17,176 nt of DNA from Pseudomonadota bacterium (GCA_021780395.1 JAJXYU010000006.1:1-17176); one strand, 5' to 3'; numbered from the stretch's first letter, positions 10,400 to 16,973 are shown. The notes: generated from the letters alone by a model not told the origin. Translations and numbers: made by a program.

Positions 10400-10422
10400 A
10401 ATACAAGCTAAGATTTTGTATT
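10400..10422. repeat. Inverted repeat AATACAA-N9-TTGTATT in an AT-rich patch
   Basis: Perfect 7-bp arms flank a 9-bp spacer, in a stretch (about 10375-10440) far more AT-rich than the surrounding sequence. It begins 18 bp past the stop of the DUF5666 gene and lies about 150 bp upstream of the GGDEF-EAL start. An A/T-rich stem is a poor terminator, so an operator or promoter-associated site is more likely. I could not assign a convincing -35/-10 pair nearby. Confidence 0.5.
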
Positions 10423-10440
10423 CAGGAAGGATTCGTCATT

Positions 10441-11904
10441 TCAATCCCCGAGCTCCGCCTCGCCGGGCAGTCGCGCGGTCGTCACCTGCAAGGTTCCGGC
10501 CGAAACCGCACCGGTAAGGTCGACCGTCGACCCACCCGCCGCCGCGGAAAAGAACTCCGCGCTGCTGATCGAGGACTCGTCGCTGCCTTCGTATTGCGTC
10601 GCGCTGCTCGTGAGCGCCGCGACCCCGAGCACGGTCAGCGACGGTGCCTGCGCCGCGCTCGGCGGCGCGCGCAACTCGACCTCGGCACCGGGATCCTCAC
10701 GGATCAACACGCTCGCCTGAAGCACTCCGGACGCGCCCAGGTGGCCATGGATCTCGACATAATCACCGACGGCGACCGCGGACAGGTTGAACGGCGCGAC
10801 CGGATTCGACGATTGATCCTCGTAGCGAGTCAGCGCGTCCGTGGACACCGGTATCCCGAGCACGCTCAAGGTCCCGGCGGCCGGATCGACCGCGGTCACG
10901 TTCGCCCGCACCAGGATCGGATTGGTCGATGCGAACTGCACCGTCGCGGCGACCAAGGTGCCGCTCGCATCGAAGCTGCCCTGGACGGAGATCTCGACAC
11001 CGGCCGCCAGGTCCGCCGCCGTCCCGTTCTGATATTGGGTCTGCGCATCGGTCGAGATCGGCGTGTCGGCGACCTGGAACTCGCTGGATGAGACGTAGCC
11101 ATCCACCTCCCCTTGCACCGCGCCTTGCGCTCCGCTCGCCGCGGACAGGGCCGGCAGCAGGGTGATCCGGGTCGCGAGCAGCGGCGTGGCCACCGGACCC
11201 GCCGGTATCGAGACCTGGATTCGATCGCCCACTTGCAGGCCGGCGCCCCCGGGGAACCCCGCGAACTGCGCGCCGCTGAAGTCGACGGCTTCGCCGTTCA
11301 CGACGACCTGCAAGGTGGAGGAGTCCACGGCCGAGACGACGCCGGTCAGTTCGAAGTCCGAGACCTGCGTCTGGATCTCGACGCGGGTTGCGGCCACCGC
11401 GGCACCCGCGCCCGGGAACCCGCTCACTTCGACCAGCGTGCCGGGCAACAGCGACGCAAAACCCGGTGTCCCACCCGCCTCGGCGCCGATCGAAGTCTGC
11501 GGACCGATCTGCACGGTCTGGCCGAGCACCGTCACGCTCGAGCCTGCGGCATCGACCGAACTGATGGGTCCCTGCACCAAGGTCCGGTAGTCGACCGAGG
11601 TCGCGGTGCCCGTGGTGCCGCCCGAGGCGATCGAGCCCTGGACTTCGACGACGTCGCCGACGCTCAATTGGCCCGTGGTCGCACTTTGCCCGTCGATCGA
11701 GATCGACGCCTGGGACGTATCGAATTCGACGCCGTTGACGAAAATGCTGCCGAAACGGCTGATCGGCCCCGACGAAACGGCCGCGACCTGCGCAGGGCCG
11801 GTGCCTTCGATCCCGGCGACGACCCCGCCGCCACCGCACGACGACAGCAGCGGCAGCACGAAAAGCGCGAACCCCAGCCGGCCCCGCCACACTCGCAGGC
11901 TCAT
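10441..11904 (-). CDS. DUF5666-type repeat lipoprotein
   Basis: Predicted lipoprotein of 487 residues with no known enzymatic role. The N-terminus has a basic stretch, a hydrophobic core and a lipobox LSSC with Cys23 as the lipidated residue, then a glycine linker. The mature part is built of about six degenerate beta-rich repeats of 60-75 residues, starting near 46, 112, 186, 262, 331 and 408. The first (GPISRFGSIFVNGVEFD) is the typical DUF5666 opening. Recurring elements are a V-x-x-V-D turn, a short TVLG strand, a T-x-Y segment and GDxVEVxG, which resemble small OB-like barrels. No transmembrane barrel or catalytic motif is seen. Its ATG overlaps the stop of the DUF6502 gene (ATGA) with AAGGGAG upstream, so the two are translationally coupled. 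The Ser/Ala/Thr/Gly-rich, lysine-poor composition fits an exported surface or periplasmic protein. Confidence 0.85.
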   Translation of the reverse strand: MSLRVWRGRLGFALFVLPLLSSCGGGGVVAGIEGTGPAQVAAVSSGPISRFGSIFVNGVEFDTSQASISIDGQSATTGQLSVGDVVEVQGSIASGGTTGTATSVDYRTLVQGPISSVDAAGSSVTVLGQTVQIGPQTSIGAEAGGTPGFASLLPGTLVEVSGFPGAGAAVAATRVEIQTQVSDFELTGVVSAVDSSTLQVVVNGEAVDFSGAQFAGFPGGAGLQVGDRIQVSIPAGPVATPLLATRITLLPALSAASGAQGAVQGEVDGYVSSSEFQVADTPISTDAQTQYQNGTAADLAAGVEISVQGSFDASGTLVAATVQFASTNPILVRANVTAVDPAAGTLSVLGIPVSTDALTRYEDQSSNPVAPFNLSAVAVGDYVEIHGHLGASGVLQASVLIREDPGAEVELRAPPSAAQAPSLTVLGVAALTSSATQYEGSDESSISSAEFFSAAAGGSTVDLTGAVSAGTLQVTTARLPGEAELGD

Positions 11905-12734
11905 GAATTCACCGCTCCCTTCGCGACCGGCTCTTCGATCAGGTACGCGCCCGCACCGAGCCGCGTGCTCACGTGCGGGTCTTCACCCTCGGACTCGTCC
12001 ACCGCGTGCTCCGCAAGCCAGCCGTCGATCCGCTCCAGGAAGCGCTGGCCCTCGCCTTCGAGGAACTCGCGGAATTCCGGCACGGCCGATCGGCGCACGC
12101 GCGCGTGGATCGCACGACGCTCGAACCGCGCGGCGACGGTCGGCGCGCGGGTGACGTTGAAAGCGAGGGTCGAGGCCATGTCGTGCAGGATGCTCCCCCA
12201 CAGACGGATCTGGTTCGGATCGAAGGACTTCGGAATGTAGCTGCGCATCAGTGCCTGCAGCTGACCGTCGTCGCAAAGTTCCACCGCGCCGGCCGCGGAC
12301 AACTCCTTGAACAACGCGATGTGCGGCAGGTCCGGTGCGTAGCGTCGGGCGAGTGCCTGGAAACTCGGCGAACCGCCCTCGAGCGGCAGCCGAGCCGGGC
12401 GTGCGTCCGCATCGAGGAAATCCGCATCGCAATGCCAACCGGACAGGATCCGCGAACCGTGGCTCATGTAGAGCGGCTCCAGCATCGCTCCAGGCTCCGA
12501 CGCGCGGATCCGCGCGACGTCGCGCCGGTTGAGTCCGGTCAGGATCGCGGTCCGCGACACGTTGGTCGGCCGGTTGCGCCGACCGTACTCCGTCGTCGCG
12601 ATATCGACGTAGGTGAACTTTGCGAGTTCACTGAACTCGCGGAACGGGATCCCACCGCGCAGAAGCACGCGAACGATCGGCCGCAGCATCAGCCGCACCG
12701 ACGAGAGCAAGACCGATCGAAGATCATCCGACAT
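11901..12734 (-). CDS. DUF6502 family protein, possible DNA-binding regulator
   Basis: Protein of 277 residues whose sequence I associate with DUF6502, a family of unknown function. Visible features: an N-terminal segment LRSVLLSSVRLMLRPIVRVLLRGGI; FREFSELAKFTYVDIA at 31-46; and TNVSRTAILTGLNRRDVARI at 57-76, which has helix-turn-helix character. No catalytic motif or signal peptide was seen; it is probably cytoplasmic. The frame is open to a TTG at 12851 with another ATG at 12755, but the extra part is low-complexity DGDGDG sequence encoded by a tandem repeat, so ATG 12734 (MSDDLRSV) is preferred. No Shine-Dalgarno sequence precedes either ATG, and the start codon lies inside a perfect palindrome overlapping a promoter candidate. 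It is coupled by ATGA to the DUF5666 lipoprotein gene. A regulatory role is inference. Confidence 0.75.
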   Translation of the reverse strand: MSDDLRSVLLSSVRLMLRPIVRVLLRGGIPFREFSELAKFTYVDIATTEYGRRNRPTNVSRTAILTGLNRRDVARIRASEPGAMLEPLYMSHGSRILSGWHCDADFLDADARPARLPLEGGSPSFQALARRYAPDLPHIALFKELSAAGAVELCDDGQLQALMRSYIPKSFDPNQIRLWGSILHDMASTLAFNVTRAPTVAARFERRAIHARVRRSAVPEFREFLEGEGQRFLERIDGWLAEHAVDESEGEDPHVSTRLGAGAYLIEEPVAKGAVNS

Positions 12735-12758
12735 ATGTGTATTTTTGTCACACATATG
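12732..12758. repeat. Perfect 9+9 bp inverted repeat at the DUF6502 start codon
   Basis: CATATGTGT (12732-12740), a 9-bp spacer atttttgtc and ACACATATG (12750-12758). The arms are exact complements over nine bases and AT-rich against a GC-rich background. One arm contains the preferred DUF6502 ATG and the other the alternative ATG at 12755. A dimeric regulator bound here would cover the predicted -10 and transcription start; autoregulation by DUF6502 is possible but unproven. Confidence 0.75.
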
Positions 12759-12770
12759 GATTTGGTGCAA
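12741..12770 (-). promoter_or_regulatory. Possible promoter of the DUF6502-DUF5666 operon
   Basis: Minus strand: TTGCAC (12770-12765), an 18-bp spacer and AAAAAT (12746-12741), four of six matches in each box. The predicted transcription start falls exactly on the A of ATG 12734, so the mRNA would be leaderless, which fits the absence of a ribosome-binding site. The palindrome overlaps the spacer and flanks the -10 box. Confidence 0.4.
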
Positions 12771-12791
12771 CGCTTGGCACCGACGTGCGTT

Positions 12792-12812
12792 CCCATCCCC
12801 ATCCCCATCCCC
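12792..12812 (-). repeat. Hexamer tandem repeat with G-quadruplex motif
   Basis: On the minus strand the sequence is three GGGGAT units followed by GGGA: four G-tracts with 2-nt loops, matching the G-quadruplex pattern. It lies about 22 bp upstream of the -35 candidate of the DUF6502 gene and about 40 bp past the acyltransferase stop. It could act in DNA upstream of the promoter or in RNA reading through from the acyltransferase. As a short tandem repeat it may also vary in copy number. Confidence 0.65.
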
Positions 12813-12851
12813 GAGGTCAGCATCCCGGTTGGACGGGCGGGACGAGGACAA

Positions 12852-13604
12852 TCAATCGAGCCGCGCGCGCGCCTCGGCGAACAGCGCATGCAGGCGCTCC
12901 TCCAGTCGCGCCTGCAGCGCCGCGAGATCGTGCGGATCGAGCTTCTGCGGCACCCAGATCGGCTCACCGATCGCGATCGCGACGCGCGCGAACGGCAACG
13001 GGATCACGAATCGGTCCCAGTGGAACATCCATGCGCGGGAGGCCGCGTAGCTCATCGGTACGATCGGCCGCTGCGACAATTGTGCGAGCAGGATCGCGCC
13101 GGGCTTCACCTTCCAGACGGGACCCCGCGGTCCGTCGGGCGTGATCGACGGCGACACGGCGTCGCGCACGAGCGCCTGGTAGAAGTCGCGCAATGTCCGC
13201 GCACCCGTGTGGGAAGAGGATCCGCGGATCGCGACGGCGTTCAACCGCGCGATCATCATCGCGCCGATCTCGCCGTCGACCGACGGGCTGACCAGGAAGC
13301 CGGGCCGCAAGCCGCGCGTGCGCTGATCGAGCAGCGCCTTCACGCAGAACAGCTGGTGCTGGTGCCAGTAGACCGGAATCAACGACGGCGCGGCGGCCAG
13401 CGCCGCGTCGAGGTGTTCGACGCCGTCCACCCGCACGCTTCGCGCCCAGCGCCACACCAAGCGGATGAGCGCGAGCCCGACCGGAACCAGCAGGCGGTAC
13501 GCCGCCGCACGCAGCGGCGTCAGCCGCCGCGACGATCGGGTCTGCTGGCGGTAGATCGTATTGCGAAGCCGGTCGTCGTCCGCGTTCTGTGGCACGGGGC
13601 GCAT
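12852..13604 (-). CDS. Lysophospholipid acyltransferase family protein (DUF374 type)
   Basis: Membrane-associated acyltransferase predicted to move a fatty acyl group onto a lipid or sugar acceptor; the actual substrate is unknown. DUF374/LPLAT hallmarks: PVYWHQHQLF at 77-86 (candidate catalytic histidine), VSPSVDGE at 105-112, AIRGSSSHTGART at 125-137, SITPDGPRGPVWKVKPGA at 153-170, PIVPMSY at 180-186, and a final IAIGEPIWVP. A hydrophobic segment at about 32-54 could anchor it to the inner membrane. Size is 250 residues from ATG 13604 (MRPVPQNADD). An in-frame GTG at 13673 would add 23 residues that look unlike the family and would start upstream of a -10-like stretch; neither start has a clear ribosome-binding site. 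It is divergent from the P450/acyl-ligase operon and upstream of the DUF6502 gene on the same strand, 117 bp apart. Confidence 0.85.
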   Translation of the reverse strand: MRPVPQNADDDRLRNTIYRQQTRSSRRLTPLRAAAYRLLVPVGLALIRLVWRWARSVRVDGVEHLDAALAAAPSLIPVYWHQHQLFCVKALLDQRTRGLRPGFLVSPSVDGEIGAMMIARLNAVAIRGSSSHTGARTLRDFYQALVRDAVSPSITPDGPRGPVWKVKPGAILLAQLSQRPIVPMSYAASRAWMFHWDRFVIPLPFARVAIAIGEPIWVPQKLDPHDLAALQARLEERLHALFAEARARLD

Positions 13605-13675
13605 TCTCGGGAACCGCGCATCGCCGCGCAACCGCCGGACCGTCCCGACGGGTTTATTCTCAACTGCGGGCACCG

Positions 13676-13687
13676 GCCCGCGCGGGC
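13676..13687. repeat. Perfect 12-bp palindrome upstream of the P450 gene
   Basis: GCCCGCGCGGGC is fully self-complementary and lies where the -35 region of the P450 promoter candidate would be, between the divergent acyltransferase and P450 genes. No recognisable -35 hexamer is present there, so an activator or repressor site is conceivable. Its GC-only content makes a chance origin possible. Confidence 0.4.
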
Positions 13688-13695
13688 GCTTACGT

Positions 13696-13701
13696 TACAA
13701 T
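13696..13701 (+). promoter_or_regulatory. -10 element candidate for the P450 / acyl-ligase operon
   Basis: TACAAT matches five of six consensus -10 bases and sits in gcttacgTTACAATGG. The predicted transcription start, seven bases on, is 13708, exactly the A of the P450 ATG. With no Shine-Dalgarno sequence upstream, a leaderless mRNA is suggested. No -35 box is recognisable at the expected distance; a GC palindrome occupies that place. Confidence 0.45.
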
Positions 13702-13707
13702 GGCCGG

Positions 13708-15009
13708 ATGTACCAGGAGGCGATACCGCCCGAACCGGCGGAGGGCTTCGATCTCGGCGGCAGCGATGAATCCCTGGCCCGGCTGTGCGCGTACTTTGCC
13801 GAATTCGGCGACACCTACCGGGTGTTCGCGCCGGGGCGCGGCGCGTACTTCTACGTGATCAACGACCCCGACGACGTCAAGCACGTGCTGCTGTCGAACC
13901 ACCGCAACTACACCAAGGGGGAAGGCATCGACCGGGTGCAGATCCTGCTCGGCAACGGGATCATGACGAGCGAGGGGGAGTTCTGGCGCCGGCAGCGTCG
14001 CATGATCCAGCCCGCGTTCCATCGCAAGGTGCTCGAGCGCTTCGCCGCGCTGATCGACGAGGTCAACGATCGTTACGCGAACCGCTGGGCGGCGCACGCC
14101 GCGCGTGGCGAGCCGGTCGACGTCGCCGACGAGGCGAGCGCGCTCACGCTCGAGATCGTGCTGCGCGCGATCTTCGGCGACGACCTCGGACGGCTGGAGC
14201 GCGAGCTCGGCGGCAACCCGTTCGCGCTGGTCGCGCAGGTGACCGACCGCGACCTGCGGTTCGCGTTCCGCTTCCGTTCGCTCGCGAAGCTCGTCGTGGA
14301 TCTCGCCGCCCGGCGCCGACGCGGGCCCGCCGTCGAACGGTTCGACTTTCTCGAGATGCTGATGAGCGCGCGCACCCGCGACACCGGCGAGCCGATGAGC
14401 GACGCCGAACTCGTCGACGAAGTGCTGACCTTGATCGTCGCGGGCCATGAAACCACCGCGGCCGCGCTCGCGTGGACCTGGCACCTCGTCGCCCGCCACC
14501 CCGAGGTCGGGGAGCGACTGCGCGCGGAAGCCGATCGTGCCAGCGGCGCCCGGCCGCTCGGGCTCGCCGCCGCCGAGTCGCTGTGCTTCACGCACCAGGT
14601 GATCCAGGAAGCCTTGCGCCTGTATCCGCCGGGCTGGCTGTTCACCCGCCGCAGCATCGAGGCGGATTCGCTCGGCGGCTTTCCGATCGGACCGCGCACG
14701 GAGGTGTTCATCTGCCCGTACGTGCTGCATCGCCACCCGCGCCACTGGGATGAGCCCGAGGCGTTCCGTCCGGAACGGTTCGCGGGCCCGGACGCCGCGC
14801 AGCGACACCAGTTCGCGTACCTGCCGTTCTCGGCCGGACCGCGGCACTGCGTCGGCGAGAACCTCGCAATGTTCGAAATGCTCGTGCACGTGCACACGAT
14901 GAGCCGGCGCTTCCAGATCGCGCCGGCGAACGGGGATCCGGTCGAGTTCGAGGCGCAGATCAACCTGCGTCCCCGATCCCGGCTATTGATGACGGTAGAG
15001 GAACGATGA
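13708..15009 (+). CDS. Cytochrome P450
   Basis: Haem-thiolate monooxygenase of 433 residues with no membrane anchor, so a soluble bacterial P450 that needs separate redox partners, none of which is in the window. Signatures: C-helix WRRQRRMIQPAF at 93-104; I-helix oxygen-activation motif AGHETTAAAL at 245-254; K-helix ExxR as EALR (301-304); PERF at 355-358; and the haem loop FSAGPRHCVG at 374-383 with ligand Cys381. The substrate is not readable from sequence, but translational coupling to an acyl-AMP ligase with a carrier domain points to a fatty acyl chain, perhaps carrier-bound. ATG 13708 (MYQEAIPPEP) is chosen because the -10 candidate lies just upstream and the longer open frame back to 13561 overlaps the divergent acyltransferase region with unlike sequence. 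The stop overlaps the next start (ATGA). Confidence 0.95.
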   Translation: MYQEAIPPEPAEGFDLGGSDESLARLCAYFAEFGDTYRVFAPGRGAYFYVINDPDDVKHVLLSNHRNYTKGEGIDRVQILLGNGIMTSEGEFWRRQRRMIQPAFHRKVLERFAALIDEVNDRYANRWAAHAARGEPVDVADEASALTLEIVLRAIFGDDLGRLERELGGNPFALVAQVTDRDLRFAFRFRSLAKLVVDLAARRRRGPAVERFDFLEMLMSARTRDTGEPMSDAELVDEVLTLIVAGHETTAAALAWTWHLVARHPEVGERLRAEADRASGARPLGLAAAESLCFTHQVIQEALRLYPPGWLFTRRSIEADSLGGFPIGPRTEVFICPYVLHRHPRHWDEPEAFRPERFAGPDAAQRHQFAYLPFSAGPRHCVGENLAMFEMLVHVHTMSRRFQIAPANGDPVEFEAQINLRPRSRLLMTVEER

Positions 15010-16967
15010 CTTACAACACCTTGGTCGACATTTTGGAGATGAATCGCGGCGTCGATCGCGCGGTTTGTTACGTCGATGGCGAGACCTCCGAGCGGCGGGT
15101 CGGCTACGCGGAGCTCTACGAGCGGGCGCTCGGGATCCTGCACCATCTGCAATCCCTCGGTGCCGCGCGCGGCGACCGGATGATCCTGTTCCTCAGCGAC
15201 AACGAGCAGTTCATCGACGGCTTCCTCGCCGGCGTCTGCGGCGGGATCCAGCCGGTTCCGCTCGCGGTCGGGATCAGCGACGAGCACCGGCACAAGCTGT
15301 TGCGCGTCGCGCGCAAGCTCGGCAAGCCCTGGCTGTACACCGACGCGCGAAACCTCGAGCGCCTGCAGGCGTTCGCCGCCGAGGCCGGCGAGTCGGCGTT
15401 GTTCGCCGAACTCAAGGCGCGCTGCTTCCTGGTCGAGTCGATCACCGACGTCTCCCGGCCGGGCAAGCTCCACCGGCCCGCGCCCGAGGACACGGCGTTC
15501 ATCCAGTTCTCCTCCGGGTCGACCAGCGAGCCGAAGGGCGTCGTACTCACGCACGCGAACCTGGTCGCGAACACCCGCAGCGCGACCCAGCTCGACCGGT
15601 TCAACGAATCCGACGTGTCCTTGAGCTGGATGCCGCTCACGCACGACATGGGCTTGATCGGCTTCTTCTGGATGCAGTTCGCGAACCGCGTACACGTGAA
15701 CCTGATGCCGACCGAGCTGTTCGTGCGGCGTCCGCTCCTGTGGCTGCAGGTCGCCTCGCGCAAGCGCGCGACGATCACCTGCTCGCCTAATTTCGGCTAT
15801 CGACACTTCCTGAAGGTGCTCGGCGAGCGGCGGCTCGAGGGCGTGGACCTGTCCTCGATCCGCTTGATCTACAACGGCGCCGAGCCGATCTCGGTCGAAC
15901 TGTGCAACGAGTTCATGGACGCACTCGCGTACACCGGCCTCAAGCGCCGCGCGATGTATCCGGTCTACGGCCTCGCCGAGGCCTCGCTCGCGGTCGCGAT
16001 GCCGGTGCCCGACACCGAGTACCGATGGATCCGCGTGAACCGTCACAAGCTCGCACCGGGTGACACGATCGAGCGCAATCCCACGAACGCCCGCGATGCG
16101 CTCGAGCTGATGTGCGTCGGCCAGCCGATTCCCGACACCGAGGTCCGCATCGCCGATGGCGCGGGCGCGGCGGTCGCCGAGGACCGGGTCGGCCGGGTCC
16201 TGATCCGCGGGCCGAACGTGACCCACGGCTACTTCGCGGACCCCGAGACGACCGCGGCGACGATCGACGCCGACGGCTGGCTCGACACCGGGGACCTCGG
16301 GATCCATCACGAGGGCGCGTTGTACGTGACCGGCCGCGCGAAGGAGATCATCTTCGTGAACGGCCAGAACTACTATCCGCACGACCTGGAGAACATCGCG
16401 CAGCGCGCACCCGGGCTCGAACTCGGCAAGGTCGTCGCGGCCGGCGTTCGGCGCCCCGGCGCTCAGGGCGAGGATCTCGTGCTGTTCGTCCTGCACCGGT
16501 CGGGAATGGCTGAATTCCTGCCGACCGCGACCGCGGTTGCGCGCCTGATCAACGAGCACGCGGGACTCGAGGTCGCCGAGGTCGTCCCGGTCAAGCGCAT
16601 CCCGAAGACGACCAGCGGCAAGATCCAACGGCACCTGCTCGTACAGTCGATGGTCGACGGCGAATTCGACACCGAGCTCGCCGAGCTCGCGGCGCTGCGC
16701 GCAAGCCACGGCGGCGCCGCACAGGTGCGCGGCTCGGAGCTCGAGAGCCGGCTGCGGGCGATCTGCGAGGCGGCGCTCCCCGGCAAGCGGATCGAGATCG
16801 ACGACAACCTGTTCGAGCTCGGCGCGAGTTCGTTGAAGCTGATCGAGATCCACGAGACGATCGATCGGGACTACCCCGGCCAGATCGACCTCACCGAGCT
16901 CTTCGACCATCCGACGATCCGCGAACTCGCGGCGCACCTGCAGCGCAAGCTCGCCGCACCGGCCTGA
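15006..16967 (+). CDS. Fatty acyl-AMP ligase fused to an acyl/peptidyl carrier domain
   Basis: Protein of 653 residues predicted to activate a fatty acid as acyl-AMP and load it on its own carrier domain. The ANL ligase spans about 1-560: phosphate loop FSSGSTSEPKG at 168-178, SWMPLTHDMGLIG at 207-219, NGAEP at 290-294, YGLAEASLA at 321-329, GWLDTGDLG at 424-432 and KTTSGKIQR at 534-542 with catalytic Lys539. The stretch at about 330-385, with VNRHKLAPGD before CVGQPIPDTEVRI, resembles fatty acyl-AMP ligases rather than CoA ligases. The carrier domain at about 575-650 has DDNLFELGASSLKLIEI, with Ser609 as the phosphopantetheine site. No condensation, ketosynthase or thioesterase domain is attached, so the acyl chain must be passed to another protein. 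AGAGGA four bases before ATG 15006 is a good ribosome-binding site, and ATGA overlap couples it to the P450. Confidence 0.93.
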   Translation: MTYNTLVDILEMNRGVDRAVCYVDGETSERRVGYAELYERALGILHHLQSLGAARGDRMILFLSDNEQFIDGFLAGVCGGIQPVPLAVGISDEHRHKLLRVARKLGKPWLYTDARNLERLQAFAAEAGESALFAELKARCFLVESITDVSRPGKLHRPAPEDTAFIQFSSGSTSEPKGVVLTHANLVANTRSATQLDRFNESDVSLSWMPLTHDMGLIGFFWMQFANRVHVNLMPTELFVRRPLLWLQVASRKRATITCSPNFGYRHFLKVLGERRLEGVDLSSIRLIYNGAEPISVELCNEFMDALAYTGLKRRAMYPVYGLAEASLAVAMPVPDTEYRWIRVNRHKLAPGDTIERNPTNARDALELMCVGQPIPDTEVRIADGAGAAVAEDRVGRVLIRGPNVTHGYFADPETTAATIDADGWLDTGDLGIHHEGALYVTGRAKEIIFVNGQNYYPHDLENIAQRAPGLELGKVVAAGVRRPGAQGEDLVLFVLHRSGMAEFLPTATAVARLINEHAGLEVAEVVPVKRIPKTTSGKIQRHLLVQSMVDGEFDTELAELAALRASHGGAAQVRGSELESRLRAICEAALPGKRIEIDDNLFELGASSLKLIEIHETIDRDYPGQIDLTELFDHPTIRELAAHLQRKLAAPA

Positions 16968-16973
16968 CGGGTT

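Noticed and set aside
12732..12758. AT-rich palindrome considered as an intrinsic terminator for the acyltransferase gene
   Set aside because: The stem is AT-rich, lies over 90 bp past the stop, has no clean T-run after it on the minus strand and contains the next start codon; an operator fits better.
12792..12812. Short C-rich tandem repeat considered as the start of a CRISPR array
   Set aside because: The unit is only six bases, directly adjacent with no spacers; it is a simple repeat.
12735..12851. N-terminal extension of DUF6502 to a TTG codon at 12851
   Set aside because: It would encode a DGDGDG low-complexity stretch from the tandem repeat and has no ribosome-binding site; the family-like sequence starts at Met 12734. 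The ATG at 12755 remains a minor alternative.
13605..13673. GTG start adding 23 residues to the DUF374 acyltransferase
   Set aside because: No ribosome-binding site and no family-like sequence; kept only as an alternative start.
14073..16937. Very long open frame (954 codons) on the minus strand opposite the P450 and acyl-ligase genes
   Set aside because: It is antisense to two genes with complete catalytic motifs; its translation is Arg/Asp/Val/Leu-rich with no recognisable domain, typical of a GC-rich shadow frame.
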